This document shows positions 16,283-24,860 of a stretch of 44,398 nt of DNA, piece by piece (position 1 is the stretch's first letter; every line of letters starts with the position of its first letter). The DNA comes from an uncultured Marvinbryantia sp. (GTDB lineage Bacteria > Bacillota > Clostridia > Lachnospirales > Lachnospiraceae): NCBI GenBank assembly GCA_934373455.1, contig CAKRON010000013.1, positions 1 to 44,398 of the forward strand. The letters are read 5' to 3'. The notes under the pieces are model-generated. The model was not told the DNA's origin. It made no database searches and worked only from the letters and a program-made list of their open reading frames with translations. The position numbers were made by a program, and so were the translations under genes.

Positions 16283-17101
16283 ATGGATAAAATTACTATC
16301 AAAGATCTGGAAATCTATGCCAATCATGGTGTTTTTCCAGAAGAAAATGTACTTGGACAGAAATTTCTTGTTTCTGCCGTTTTGCATACCAGCACTCGCA
16401 AAGCTGGTTTGACAGATGACCTTACCTCTTCCATCCATTATGGCGAGGTCAGCCATCTGATAAAGAAAATCGTATCGGAAAATACCTGGAAATTACTGGA
16501 GAAAATTGCTGAAGAGACAGCATCTGCCATTCTTCTTACCTATCCTTTAGTATCTCAGGTAGATATCACAATCAAAAAGCCATGGGCGCCAATCGGCCTT
16601 CCGCTTGATACGGTATCTGTGGAGATCAGCCGTGGATGGCACACCGCCTATATCGCTCTCGGCTCCAATATGGGAGATAAAGAAGCTTACCTCAAAGACG
16701 CTGTTGCTGCTCTGGATGCAAGATCTGACTGCCAGGTAACTGCTGTATCAGATTTTCTGATCACAGAGCCTTACGGCGGTGTAGAGCAGGATGATTTTTT
16801 AAATGGTGCTCTGGCACTGCGCACGCTCCTTTCTCCTGAAGATCTTCTGGATCTTCTCCATGAAATCGAGTATGCTGCTCACCGGGAACGACTCATTCAC
16901 TGGGGTCCGCGCACACTGGATCTGGATATTCTGTTATATGATGATCTTGTACTGGATACACCGGACCTTCATATTCCTCATATCGAATTGCATAAGCGTG
17001 ATTTTGTACTAATACCGCTGGCTGAAATTGCACCGTGGAAGAGACATCCACTGATGGGCAAAACTATCGCCCAGCTTTTGGAGGAATTATCCGCACAGTA
17101 A
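16283..17101 (+). CDS. folK: bifunctional dihydroneopterin aldolase / HPPK
   Basis: A 272-residue fusion. Residues 1-117 are FolB: ITIKDLEIYANHGVFPEEN at the start, HYGEV, and IKKPWAPIGLP with the catalytic Lys. It splits dihydroneopterin to 6-hydroxymethyl-dihydropterin and glycolaldehyde. Residues 119-272 are FolK: HTAYIALGSNMGDKEAYL, EPYGGVEQDDFLNG, and HWGPRTLDLDILLYDD with the metal-binding Asp pair; it pyrophosphorylates the product for FolP. Such FolBK fusions are common in Clostridia and channel successive intermediates. It follows folP by 15 bp and is the last gene of the riboswitch-controlled operon. Confidence 0.95.
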   Translation: MDKITIKDLEIYANHGVFPEENVLGQKFLVSAVLHTSTRKAGLTDDLTSSIHYGEVSHLIKKIVSENTWKLLEKIAEETASAILLTYPLVSQVDITIKKPWAPIGLPLDTVSVEISRGWHTAYIALGSNMGDKEAYLKDAVAALDARSDCQVTAVSDFLITEPYGGVEQDDFLNGALALRTLLSPEDLLDLLHEIEYAAHRERLIHWGPRTLDLDILLYDDLVLDTPDLHIPHIELHKRDFVLIPLAEIAPWKRHPLMGKTIAQLLEELSAQ

Positions 17102-17120
17102 CATTTATTTGATGAACAAA

Positions 17121-17242
17121 GAATGTGCCTTGGCACATTCTCGCGCCGAGCGCTGTCGCTTGCGACATATTTCTTATTCGCGCGAGTGCGCATCCTGCCG
17201 GAGGCTTTTTATATAATAGGAAATGCAATTTCCTATTATATA
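17121..17242. repeat. structured intergenic repeat, copy 1
   Basis: A chain of helices: GAATGTGCC/GGCACATTC (9 bp, 2-base loop), CTCGCGC (17140-17146) with GCGCGAG (17180-17186) enclosing TGTCGC/GCGACA, the block ACATATTTCTT, then CATCCTGCCGGAGGCT, then a perfect 15-bp stem TATATAATAGGAAAT (17210-17224) with its complement around loop GCA. The same order of helices and the same two conserved blocks recur at 38694-38870 with different stem sequences. It fills the gap between the convergent folK and MoxR genes. It codes for nothing visible. Confidence 0.8.
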
Positions 17243-17300
17243 AAAAAAGACTAAGGCACGGACAGTCTCATCCACTGTTATCATTACAACCTCAGTCTTT
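17242..17300 (-). terminator. terminator of the MoxR-type gene
   Basis: On the minus strand AAAGACTGAGG pairs with CCTTAGTCTTT (one mismatch) across a 33-base loop and is followed by seven T. It lies 12 bp after the MoxR-type stop codon. Confidence 0.7.
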
Positions 17301-17311
17301 CGTAAATCTTT

Positions 17312-18253
17312 TTATTCAGCTGTTTCAAATATATCTTTCTTTGTCCAGTTTTCCGGAATTCGTGTCAGTACTGCGTCTTCGATCATCTCTTTTTCAAATA
17401 CGTCAAAGCTCTTGTTCACGATTCCCATCTGAATTGCCTGCAAAGGTGCCAGACCAGAGCGCATCGTCCTGATCGCACCGACCAGCCCACGAAAATCTAA
17501 AGACTTTGTAGAAATCTCTCCATTGGATGCCTTGGTCTGCAGATCCTGAAACAGCCCTGCAAACTGCTCAATCGCTTCTCTTCTCGCATCCGGAAAATAC
17601 TGATTCAGTAAAATATGCAATGTCTCCAGATCCAACGGCGGCATATCAATCACCATAAATCTGGAAATCAAAGCTTCGTTTAATTCCTTTGTGCCTGCAT
17701 AGCCGTAGTTCATCGTACCGATAAAACGTGTGGCCGGATGCAGCTCTATTCTGGAATATCCCGGCACATCAATACTTCTTCGATGATCCAGTGTGGCATG
17801 AAGTACGGATACCGCATCATTCTTTGCCATATTAATCTCATCAAGAATACCAAAACCGCCATACTCTGCACATTCATAAACAGGTCCTTTTCGAAGCTGC
17901 ACTTCGTTGTTCTTAAAAGTATCTGTACCGATCAATGCTGCACTGTCCGTATTCACATGAAAAGAAACATTATAGGATGGTCTGCCAAACAGCCATGCCA
18001 GTGTCTCGCAAAGGACATTTTTCCCTGTTGCCTTTGCTCCTGATAATAATATATTTTCTCCATGCAGGAGTGCGGCAATAGCCATCTCCAGAATCTCTTT
18101 ACCGTAAAATAACACTTCCGGCTTGCTGACATGATCCAATGCAGCCTCATCTGTATCATAAGTATTACGAAAATCCAATACTTCTAAAATCAGTTCTTCT
18201 CCTATCCGCATCTCTTCCAGATAGGCTCTGATGTTCTTTTCCTCGGTTCCCAT
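17312..18253 (-). CDS. MoxR/NorQ-type AAA+ ATPase
   Basis: A cytosolic AAA+ ATPase of the MoxR/CbbQ/NorQ clade, which remodels or activates partner complexes, usually with a VWA-domain protein. Walker A is LLSGAKATGKN, where the usual Ser/Thr after GK is Asn; Walker B is GFGILDEINMA; sensor 1 is FIGTMNYGYAGTKELNEALISRF with the Arg finger. The C-terminal lid contains STKSLDFRGLVGAI. The ATG at 18253 has AGGA eight bases before it; a GTG at 18289 would add 12 residues. No VWA gene is next to it: citrate synthase is upstream and the folate operon is convergent downstream, so its partner is unknown. Confidence 0.85.
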   Translation of the reverse strand: MGTEEKNIRAYLEEMRIGEELILEVLDFRNTYDTDEAALDHVSKPEVLFYGKEILEMAIAALLHGENILLSGAKATGKNVLCETLAWLFGRPSYNVSFHVNTDSAALIGTDTFKNNEVQLRKGPVYECAEYGGFGILDEINMAKNDAVSVLHATLDHRRSIDVPGYSRIELHPATRFIGTMNYGYAGTKELNEALISRFMVIDMPPLDLETLHILLNQYFPDARREAIEQFAGLFQDLQTKASNGEISTKSLDFRGLVGAIRTMRSGLAPLQAIQMGIVNKSFDVFEKEMIEDAVLTRIPENWTKKDIFETAE

Positions 18254-18336
18254 TCTTTCCATCCTGTAGTGGTATTTCAGGCTTTTCACCTGATCTCTGC
18301 CACTATTTTAACATTTCCTGTACAGATGTCAACCGA

Positions 18337-19683
18337 TTACCGGTCTTCTCTTTTCTTATATTCTTTCTTCACAGTCAATGATTTATACGCAGGACGGATA
18401 ATCTTATCTGTTGTCACCAGTTCTTCGATTCTGTGTGCACTCCAGCCAACAATACGTGCAATCGCAAATAATGGTGTATACAATTCTCTCGGGATTCCCA
18501 GCATCTCATATACAAAGCCACTATAGAAGTCCACATTTGGACTTACACCTTTATAGATCTTTCTCTTATCAGCAATGATCTTCGGTGCAATCTTTTCGAT
18601 GTTATTGTAAAGCGCCATGTCCGTATCTCTGCCCTTTTCCTCTGCCAGCTGCTCTACAAATCCCTTAAATACCACTTCTCTAGGGTCAGATAAAGAGTAC
18701 ACCGCATGTCCCATTCCGTAGATCAGCCCCTTACGGTCAAAGGCTTCTTTCTGCAGAATCTTCGTCAGATAGCTCTCGATCTCTTCTTCATCCCGGTAAT
18801 CTGATACATGGATACGGATATCATCCATCATCTTCATAACCATCAGGTTCGCTCCACCATGCTTACGGCCTTTCAGTGAAGACATCGCTGCTGCAATTGC
18901 CGAATAGGTATCGGATCCGGATGACGTCACGACTCTTGTCGTGAATGTCGAGTTGTTACCACCGCCATGCTCCATATGCAGTAATAGTGCCACATCCAGA
19001 ACTCTTGCTTCCAGCTTACTGTAAGACATATCAGGGCGAAGCATTCTTAAAAAGTTCTCTGCTACGGAAAGTTCAGGATCCGGTCTGTGAATGTACATAC
19101 TGGAATCATTGGCGTAATGATTGTATGCATGATATCCATATACCGCCAGCATTGGGAAAGTACTGATCAGCATCATACACTGTCGCAGTACATTGGATAA
19201 TTCCAGATCATCTGCCTTCGGATCATAAGAAGCCAGTGTCAGGATACTTCGAGTCATAGAATTCATGATATCGGCACTTGGTGCCTTCATAATCACGTCT
19301 CTGGTGAAATTAGTCGGAAGACTCATCTGTCGGATCAGATTTTGTCGAAACTCTTTGAGCTGTGCTTCAGTAGGAAGCTCTCCAAACAGTAAAAGATAAG
19401 CACCTTCTTCAAAAATGTACTTCTCACTAAAGCTCTCTCTTGCCAGTTCCCGTACATCTATGCCGCGGTACAGCAGCTCACCATCGCATGGAATCTGCTT
19501 TCCATCTACCACATCAAAGGCTCTTACGGAAGAAATATTCGTCAGACCAGTCAGAACCCCATGACCATTTTCATCTCGCAGTCCCTTTTTTACCCCAAGT
19601 TCTGAATACAACTTTAAGTCAATACTGTCGTGTTCTCTGCAGACATCTGCCTGCTGTGCGGTATATTCCTCTATCTGTCTCAT
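18337..19683 (-). CDS. gltA: citrate synthase
   Basis: Condenses oxaloacetate and acetyl-CoA to citrate, here probably for the oxidative branch to glutamate. 448 residues. The catalytic blocks HMEHGGGNNSTFTTRVV, KGRKHGGANLMVMKMM, YGMGHAVYSLSDPR and VDFYSGFVYEMLGIP are typical, and the N-terminal part GVLTGLTNISSV with YRGIDVRELA is that of type II enzymes. It starts at an ATG after AAGGAGGAG and has its own promoter (TTGACC, 18-bp spacer, TATAAT). No aconitase or isocitrate dehydrogenase gene is adjacent. Confidence 0.95.
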   Translation of the reverse strand: MRQIEEYTAQQADVCREHDSIDLKLYSELGVKKGLRDENGHGVLTGLTNISSVRAFDVVDGKQIPCDGELLYRGIDVRELARESFSEKYIFEEGAYLLLFGELPTEAQLKEFRQNLIRQMSLPTNFTRDVIMKAPSADIMNSMTRSILTLASYDPKADDLELSNVLRQCMMLISTFPMLAVYGYHAYNHYANDSSMYIHRPDPELSVAENFLRMLRPDMSYSKLEARVLDVALLLHMEHGGGNNSTFTTRVVTSSGSDTYSAIAAAMSSLKGRKHGGANLMVMKMMDDIRIHVSDYRDEEEIESYLTKILQKEAFDRKGLIYGMGHAVYSLSDPREVVFKGFVEQLAEEKGRDTDMALYNNIEKIAPKIIADKRKIYKGVSPNVDFYSGFVYEMLGIPRELYTPLFAIARIVGWSAHRIEELVTTDKIIRPAYKSLTVKKEYKKREDR

Positions 19684-19728
19684 GCATACTCCTCCTTCTT
19701 ATTCACTGTTTTTTCTAATTTTCTCATC

Positions 19729-19758
19729 ATTATATTATTGGAGGTGTACTCAGGTCAA
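19729..19758 (-). promoter_or_regulatory. promoter of citrate synthase
   Basis: TTGACC at 19758-19753 and TATAAT at 19734-19729 on the minus strand, 18-bp spacer, about 45 bp before the start codon. Confidence 0.7.
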
Positions 19759-19824
19759 TAAAAAAAATATAAATTATTCTTAAAATACTATGTGTCACTG
19801 ATCTGTCATGCAATAATCCTAATC

Positions 19825-20265
19825 CTATATGTAATACATATCCTGTGAACTGGAAAGTTCCTGCTCGTAAGCATCTACCAGATTCTGCAGCGTCAGATGC
19901 TCCAGGAACTCACTCACCCAGCAGTTCACAGGATCAATTATCTTTTCCTGTATAACCTTGGAGGTCAGATTCTCTCCATCTTCCAAAACTTCTTTTTCCA
20001 GCAGATAATCTCCATCTAACAGACGGATCACTTCTGACAGAAGAATCTCTCCCGGTTTCTTCGCCAGCAAATATCCTCCCTGTGGTCCTTTTATGCTTCG
20101 GATCATACCGCCCTTGCGAAGTGCCATAAAGATCTGCTCCAGATATTTTACAGAGATATCATTACGCGCTGCAATATCTCCAAGTTGTACACATGACTCT
20201 CTGGCATTCACTGCCAGATCCATTAACGCACGAATGCCATAGCGGCTGCGACTTGATAAATTCAT
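19825..20265 (-). CDS. Rrf2-family transcriptional regulator, CymR-like
   Basis: A 146-residue DNA-binding regulator. The N-terminal MNLSSRSRYGIRALMDLAVNA and the wing SIKGPQGGYLLAKKP are Rrf2 signatures. It has only one Cys (in the segment VNCWVS), so it lacks the three-Cys cluster site of IscR. The C-terminal end with ...QDMYYI resembles CymR of Bacillus, which ends YMFYI and senses cysteine status together with CysK. A cysK gene lies 1.8 kb upstream, and its promoter carries the same 19-bp box as the promoter of this gene, which supports a CymR-like role with autoregulation. Confidence 0.88.
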   Translation of the reverse strand: MNLSSRSRYGIRALMDLAVNARESCVQLGDIAARNDISVKYLEQIFMALRKGGMIRSIKGPQGGYLLAKKPGEILLSEVIRLLDGDYLLEKEVLEDGENLTSKVIQEKIIDPVNCWVSEFLEHLTLQNLVDAYEQELSSSQDMYYI

Positions 20266-20344
20266 AACCTGTGCCCCTTTTCTCTATCTATGTTTGTAGC
20301 AGCTCATCATCCCGCAGGATCTGAGCTGTTACCCTGCATTTTTT

Positions 20345-20376
20345 ATTATAGCATATTTTCCTACTTGTTCAATAGG
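20345..20376 (-). promoter_or_regulatory. promoter and operator of the Rrf2 gene
   Basis: TTGAAC (20372-20367), 16-bp spacer, TATAAT (20350-20345) on the minus strand. The box CCTATTGAACAAGTAGGAA (20376-20358) covers the -35 and most of the spacer, and is 16/19 identical to the box in the cysK promoter. It contains the partial inverted repeat CCTA...TAGG, as expected for a dimeric Rrf2 protein. Confidence 0.75.
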
Positions 20377-20492
20377 ATATGCGCAGTACAAAAACTTTTT
20401 GTCCGATATGATTCCCTGCGTTTTCCATATGAGGATGGATATTATGAAGATATCTGTCCTATTTCAAGACTACTATTTTTTCATTGATGCTC

Positions 20493-21830
20493 CTATCGTT
20501 CTTTTAAATATCGTTTCATTAAAAATGCGCAAAAATATGGAAAGGTATAGATCTTATTTTCCACTCCCAGATTTCCGTCAGCCAGCTTGATTCCCCAATG
20601 GATATCTCCATAATTTTCATTCGCAATTAATCTGGTCAGGGATCGTGATCGATTATTATTGGATTTTACCTCGACAGGAACCAATTCATCTGTTGTTCTC
20701 ACAAAAAAATCCTCTTCTAATGTAGCATTTTCCTTCACATAATAATATAATCCCAGTCCCTGTTTGATAAACGCCTCTGCCACAAAATTCTCATACAATG
20801 CGCCCTTATATACTCCAAGATTCTTGTTTGCCCGCAGATCCTCCTGTGCTTCATCATCCAATGTAGAAATCAGAAGTCCTGTATCTGGATAATATAGTTT
20901 AAATTTATCTTCATCATAGTTGCCTTTTAATGGAAGTTCTGGATAATTCAGACAATTGCAGACAGCAACCACGCCGGCATCTTTCAGCCATTCTATGCAT
21001 CCACTATATTCTCTGCTTCTCGCATTTTTCGTCACCTTACTTAACTGAAATTTCTTATTTTCCTTTGCCAGCTGAACCGGTACACTGCGATATACACTAA
21101 GAATCCTGGTCTGATCCAGCCCCTGTGCATATTTCCTGACATCTTCTTCATAGTCCATTCTGATCTGATTTTGCATCTCAAGAGTTCCCGAAAACGTATT
21201 TGTCTCCATATATAGCTTCACTACTGCCGGCATTCCGCCCAAAATACAATAATCCAAAAAGAGTCTTTTATAGACCAGCATTTCTGCATCACTGAATGGT
21301 TTTCCCGACTTCATATGATCCAGAATTCCTTCTGTGTGAGAATCATCATACCCCTTCGCCCACAAAAATTCTTCAAAATCCATGGAAAACATCTCATAAT
21401 CTGTTTTATATCCCACACTGTTGCTGTGAATTTTATTATAATTAATCCCCAATAAAGACCCACTGCAAATCACATCAAACCGACCATCGATTTTAAAAAA
21501 CTTTAATGTAGTTGCTATATCTGGAAATTCCTGCAATTCATCAAATATAATCAGTGTCTCTCCTGCAGCAAATTTTTTTCCAGGATCAATTAATGAAATA
21601 TTCTTTATAATATTGTCCGCTGAATATCCATCTGCCGTTACTGTTTTATATTTCTGCTCCAATACAAAATTAATATACACCACATTCTTATAATATTTTT
21701 CTGCAAAATGAAGAATAGATTCTGTTTTTCCAATCTGTCTTGCCCCCTTTATAATCAGAGGATTTCTTCCATTATTCTGTTTCCATTCTTTCAGATACTG
21801 ATCTACTTTTCTTTTCAGATACATACTCAT
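20493..21830 (-). CDS. AAA_14 ATPase with DUF4143 domain
   Basis: A 445-residue ATP-binding protein of the widespread AAA/DUF4143 type. The N-terminal P-loop IIKGARQIGKTES is near residues 25-37, a Walker B LIIFDELQEFP near 92-102, and sensor-type CSGSLLGI near 137. The second half is the DUF4143 domain, with CLNYPELPLKGN, KLYYPDTGLLIS and the C-terminal restriction-endonuclease-like EEDFFVRTTDELVPVEVKSNNNRSRSL (Glu/Lys). Function is not established; these are often found near mobile elements and may be part of stress or toxin-like systems. Its upstream region carries four phased CACGTTTTT repeats. Base use is more AT-rich than its neighbours, so it may have been acquired. Confidence 0.88.
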   Translation of the reverse strand: MSMYLKRKVDQYLKEWKQNNGRNPLIIKGARQIGKTESILHFAEKYYKNVVYINFVLEQKYKTVTADGYSADNIIKNISLIDPGKKFAAGETLIIFDELQEFPDIATTLKFFKIDGRFDVICSGSLLGINYNKIHSNSVGYKTDYEMFSMDFEEFLWAKGYDDSHTEGILDHMKSGKPFSDAEMLVYKRLFLDYCILGGMPAVVKLYMETNTFSGTLEMQNQIRMDYEEDVRKYAQGLDQTRILSVYRSVPVQLAKENKKFQLSKVTKNARSREYSGCIEWLKDAGVVAVCNCLNYPELPLKGNYDEDKFKLYYPDTGLLISTLDDEAQEDLRANKNLGVYKGALYENFVAEAFIKQGLGLYYYVKENATLEEDFFVRTTDELVPVEVKSNNNRSRSLTRLIANENYGDIHWGIKLADGNLGVENKIYTFPYFCAFLMKRYLKER

Positions 21831-21861
21831 TCTCCTGATCTTTTTTATATTTCCATTCTAG

Positions 21862-21972
21862 TTTTCACGTTTTTCCATGCACTTTCCATCCGTATAATCA
21901 CGTTTTTCTTTTTATATTATATTACTTTTTCACGTTTTTATATACTATTTTCTATATTTTTTCACGTTTTTA
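21862..21972. repeat. four phased CACGTTTTT repeats
   Basis: CACGTTTTT occurs at 21866, 21899, 21931 and 21963, that is with spacings of 33, 32 and 32 bp, close to three turns of B-DNA. The array lies wholly between the AAA_14/DUF4143 start and the cysK terminator. The spacers are AT-rich and not unique like CRISPR spacers. Confidence 0.8.
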
Positions 21973-21976
21973 TATT

Positions 21977-22020
21977 AAAAGAACCTGACTCACATCTTTT
22001 TACTGATGCAAATCAGGTTC
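21977..22020 (-). terminator. terminator of cysK
   Basis: On the minus strand GAACCTGA and TCAGGTTC pair across a 24-base loop, followed by TTTTAATAT. It lies 25 bp after the cysK stop; the U-tract is short. Confidence 0.6.
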
Positions 22021-22044
22021 ATTAATAGGCTATTCTATATCATA

Positions 22045-22977
22045 CTATTCTGTAAACAGTGGTGTGGAGTAGTATCTGTCTCCGCTGTCCGGAAGAAGTG
22101 CTACGATCACTTTTCCTTTGTTTTCTGGTTTCTTTGCATACTGGATTGCTGCATAGAGAGATGCACCTGAGGAAATACCTACCAGGATTCCTTCTTTGTG
22201 TGCCAGCAGTTTGGCTGTTGCAAATGCATCTTCATTTTCTGCCTTGAAGATTTCATCGTATACCTTGGTATTCAGTACATCCGGCACGAATCCGGCTCCG
22301 ATACCCTGAATCTTGTGTGCACCTGCTTTGCCTTCTGATAATACCGGAGAGGTTGCCGGTTCCAGTGCTACCACTTTTACATTCGGATTCTGCTCTTTCA
22401 GATATTCACCGGTTCCAGTTACGGTTCCGCCGGTACCTACGCCTGCAATGAAGATATCTACTTTTCCCTCTGTATCTCTCCAGATCTCCGGACCTGTCGT
22501 TGCTTTATGTACAGCTGGGTTCGCCGGGTTCACAAACTGTCCAGGTATGAAACTGTTCGGAATCTCTTTCGCCAGTTCATCAGCTTTGGCAATTGCACCT
22601 TTCATACCCTTTGCACCTTCTGTCAGAACAATCTCTGCCCCGTATGCTTTCAGAATATTTCTTCTCTCAACGCTCATCGTCTCTGGCATAGTCAAGATAA
22701 TGCGGTATCCTTTGGCTGCTGCGATAGATGCAAGACCAATTCCTGTGTTACCGGATGTTGGCTCAATAATCACAGAACCTTCTTTCAAAAGACCTTTCTT
22801 CTCTGCATCTTCAATCATTGCTTTTGCAATTCTGTCTTTTACGCTTCCTGCCGGATTTAAGTATTCCAGTTTTACCAGAACGGTTGCTTCCAGTCCCAGA
22901 TCCTTTTCAATGTTTGTAACCTCTACCAGTGGTGTATTACCAATAAGATCCAGTGTTCCTTTGTAAATATTTGCCAT
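22045..22977 (-). CDS. cysK: cysteine synthase A (O-acetylserine sulfhydrylase)
   Basis: PLP enzyme that makes cysteine from O-acetylserine and sulfide; in Bacillus CysK also forms the sensing complex with CymR. 310 residues from the ATG at 22977, chosen for its GAGGAG site; the frame is open 10 codons further. [18 protein letters not shown] with the PLP Lys at 47, [18 protein letters not shown], the phosphate-binding [15 protein letters not shown] and C-terminal [12 protein letters not shown] are canonical. Single gene with its own promoter containing the Rrf2-type box, and its own terminator. Confidence 0.96.
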   Translation of the reverse strand: MANIYKGTLDLIGNTPLVEVTNIEKDLGLEATVLVKLEYLNPAGSVKDRIAKAMIEDAEKKGLLKEGSVIIEPTSGNTGIGLASIAAAKGYRIILTMPETMSVERRNILKAYGAEIVLTEGAKGMKGAIAKADELAKEIPNSFIPGQFVNPANPAVHKATTGPEIWRDTEGKVDIFIAGVGTGGTVTGTGEYLKEQNPNVKVVALEPATSPVLSEGKAGAHKIQGIGAGFVPDVLNTKVYDEIFKAENEDAFATAKLLAHKEGILVGISSGASLYAAIQYAKKPENKGKVIVALLPDSGDRYYSTPLFTE

Positions 22978-23052
22978 GTCTTTCTCCTCGCTTTCTACTG
23001 TCACCAACTGAAACTTCAGCCGGTTTTACTTTGCTGTTCTTAACTTGGCATC

Positions 23053-23085
23053 ATATTACCACTATATTCCTACTATGTCAATAGG
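23053..23085 (-). promoter_or_regulatory. cysK promoter with Rrf2-type operator
   Basis: TTGACA (23081-23076), 17-bp spacer, TAATAT (23058-23053) on the minus strand. The box CCTATTGACATAGTAGGAA (23085-23067) overlaps the -35 and spacer, so a bound regulator would block polymerase. It matches the box before the Rrf2 gene at 16 of 19 positions. Confidence 0.8.
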
Positions 23086-23130
23086 TTTTTAGTAGAAAGA
23101 CATAAAATCACAAATATTTCATTCCTGTAT

Positions 23131-23379
23131 CTAGAATAATTCTTTACTCATCTTTTCGATTTCTTCGTCTACTGCTTCATATACACCAGGGATACAGGAG
23201 AAATTCAAGCCATGAGAAGTACATGGTATGAAATATAATTTTCCGCAGTCGCGGCACAGCTGATCCGTCTCTGCTGCTATCATTTCCTGATTCCAGTCAT
23301 AACGGTCTACTTTACCATTGTCAATGCCTCCCATGAATGTAATATCTTTGCCATACCAGAAAGCCTTCTATATTTCCTG
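23131..23379 (-). pseudogene. C-terminal remnant of a URO-D-family methyltransferase
   Basis: The minus-strand frame reads AFWYGKDITFMGGID, a long segment with RDCGKLYFIPCTSHG, then PGVYEAVDEEIEKMSKELF and a stop. This is the C-terminal end of the uroporphyrinogen decarboxylase/corrinoid methyltransferase family. Upstream of about 23379 the frame is broken by a stop and the three frames up to 23640 show only short open pieces, so the gene is decayed. It follows the aminotransferase gene of an operon that holds an intact URO-D-family gene, so it is probably a former second copy in that operon. Confidence 0.65.
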
Positions 23380-23675
23380 CTGAGACCTTTGGATATAAGA
23401 TTCTTTATCTGCGAAATATGCATAATTACCAGCTGGCCAAACTTCTTCAGGCCATGCTTGCCGGTGAACCTGTCGATCAGAATATTCTCTGTACCCGTCT
23501 TTTGTACAGATCTTTCCCCAGTCCTGCGTGTTTGAACAGGAAAACCACATTGTAATTCTGATCAATGCATCCCTTTCCAATGATTCTGTCCAGACCAGAT
23601 TTGATCTTCTGCTGTCCCTCAGGCTGATGGAAATGACCAATTAAATAAGGCTTAAACGCTCTGTCGCAACCACAC

Positions 23676-23707
23676 GGGACACTTAAAGAGCCACAAAACA
23701 CCGTCCC
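23676..23707. repeat. GGGACGG-type REP-like unit
   Basis: On the minus strand GGGACGGTGTTTTGTGGC followed by TCTTTAAGTGTCCC, bounded by GGGAC and GTCCC. The same unit occurs, partly duplicated, at 33005-33078. Its first G is the last base of the aminotransferase stop codon. I associate such repeats with RAYT-type (Y1) transposases, from general knowledge; none is encoded here. Confidence 0.75.
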
Positions 23708-24858
23708 TACAGCTCTGCCAGTCTTTCCAGTGCGCTTTTCAGTGTCTCGTCCTGCTTGGCAAAATGGAACCGGATCAGGTGATTTACGTCTTCCCGGAAG
23801 AAGCTGGATCCCGGCACGGCTCCCACGCCCACTTCTGCCGCCAGCCTTTCGCAGAACTGTATATCTGTTTCATCTTTCTTCTTCCATTTACTGATGTCCA
23901 TCATGACATAGTATGCGCCCTGGGGATCGGTAAAGGTAAATCCCAGGTCTTTTAATCCTCCGGTAAAGAGGTCTTTCATATGCTGATAATGATTCTGCAA
24001 ATCTATATAATAAGAATCTGGCATGTTTAAGCCAACGACTGCGGCTTCCATGAGAGGTGCTGCCGCACCTACCGTCAGGAAATCATGGACTTTTTTCACA
24101 CGATCAATGACATTTTCCGGTGCAATCACATAACCCAGACGCCATCCGGTGATGGAGTAAGTCTTAGAAAGGGAGTTGCAGGTGATGGTTCTCTCCCACA
24201 TACCCGGCAGAGTATTCATATAAATATGTTTGTTTGGCTGATACAAAATATGTTCATATACTTCATCTGTGATGACGAAGGTATCATATTTGATCGCCAG
24301 GTCTGCGATCAGCTTCATCTCGTCATACGTAAACACTTTTCCGCATGGATTGGATGGATTACAGAGAATCAGTGCCTTAACGCCCTGGCGGAATGCATCT
24401 TCCAGGACTTCCGGATCAAAGTCAAATGCCGGTGGTTTTAATGGAACATAGATTGGCACTGCTCCGGAAAGGATGGCATCTGCACCATAATTTTCATAAA
24501 AAGGTGAGAACACAATCACTTTTTCTCCCGGATTTACGACAGACATCACGGCTGCCATCATAGCTTCTGTACTTCCGCATGTCACAACAATTTCTTTATT
24601 CGGGTCTACCGCTTTTCCTGAAAAATGTTCCTGTTTTTTTGCCAGCGCTTCACGGAAATTCTGTGCCCCCCAGGTCAGTGCGTACTGATGCGGTCCCTCA
24701 TAAGCCACCTGCGCCAGACGATCCATCAGTTCCTTTGGCGGATCAAAATCAGGAAATCCCTGTGAAAGATTAATTGCTCCGTATTTTGCTGAAATTCTGG
24801 TCATACGGCGAATCACAGAATCTGTAAATTGTTCGGTTCTTGTACTAAGTGATGGCAT
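23707..24858 (-). CDS. class I/II PLP aminotransferase
   Basis: A 383-residue fold-type I aminotransferase, cytosolic. INLSQGFPDFDPP near residues 29-41, the cofactor region TCGSTEAMMAA, LCNPSNPCGKVF, DEVYEHILY and the PLP Lys in TCNSLSKTYSITGWRLGY are typical. It resembles the aromatic/kynurenine/methionine-type aminotransferases that begin SLSTRTEQFTDSVIRRM, but the substrate cannot be read from sequence. It begins 2 bp after the URO-D-family gene and is the last intact gene of the TRAP/E1 operon, so it may interconvert an amino acid and the 2-oxo acid used by that operon. The stop codon is fused to a REP-like unit. Confidence 0.9.
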   Translation of the reverse strand: MPSLSTRTEQFTDSVIRRMTRISAKYGAINLSQGFPDFDPPKELMDRLAQVAYEGPHQYALTWGAQNFREALAKKQEHFSGKAVDPNKEIVVTCGSTEAMMAAVMSVVNPGEKVIVFSPFYENYGADAILSGAVPIYVPLKPPAFDFDPEVLEDAFRQGVKALILCNPSNPCGKVFTYDEMKLIADLAIKYDTFVITDEVYEHILYQPNKHIYMNTLPGMWERTITCNSLSKTYSITGWRLGYVIAPENVIDRVKKVHDFLTVGAAAPLMEAAVVGLNMPDSYYIDLQNHYQHMKDLFTGGLKDLGFTFTDPQGAYYVMMDISKWKKKDETDIQFCERLAAEVGVGAVPGSSFFREDVNHLIRFHFAKQDETLKSALERLAEL

Positions 24859-24860
24859 CT

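Noticed and set aside
17210..17242. 15-bp AT-rich stem as a terminator of the folate operon
   Set aside because: The stem is perfect but is not followed by a T-run on the plus strand; it is better explained as the last helix of the structured repeat.
21862..21972. CRISPR-like array
   Set aside because: Repeats are only 9-12 bp, spacers are AT-rich and similar to each other, and no cas gene is present.
23368..23701. Two short minus-strand frames (90 and 74 codons) beyond the URO-D remnant
   Set aside because: They overlap each other in different frames, have no recognisable domain and no good start; probably decayed DNA of the same remnant.
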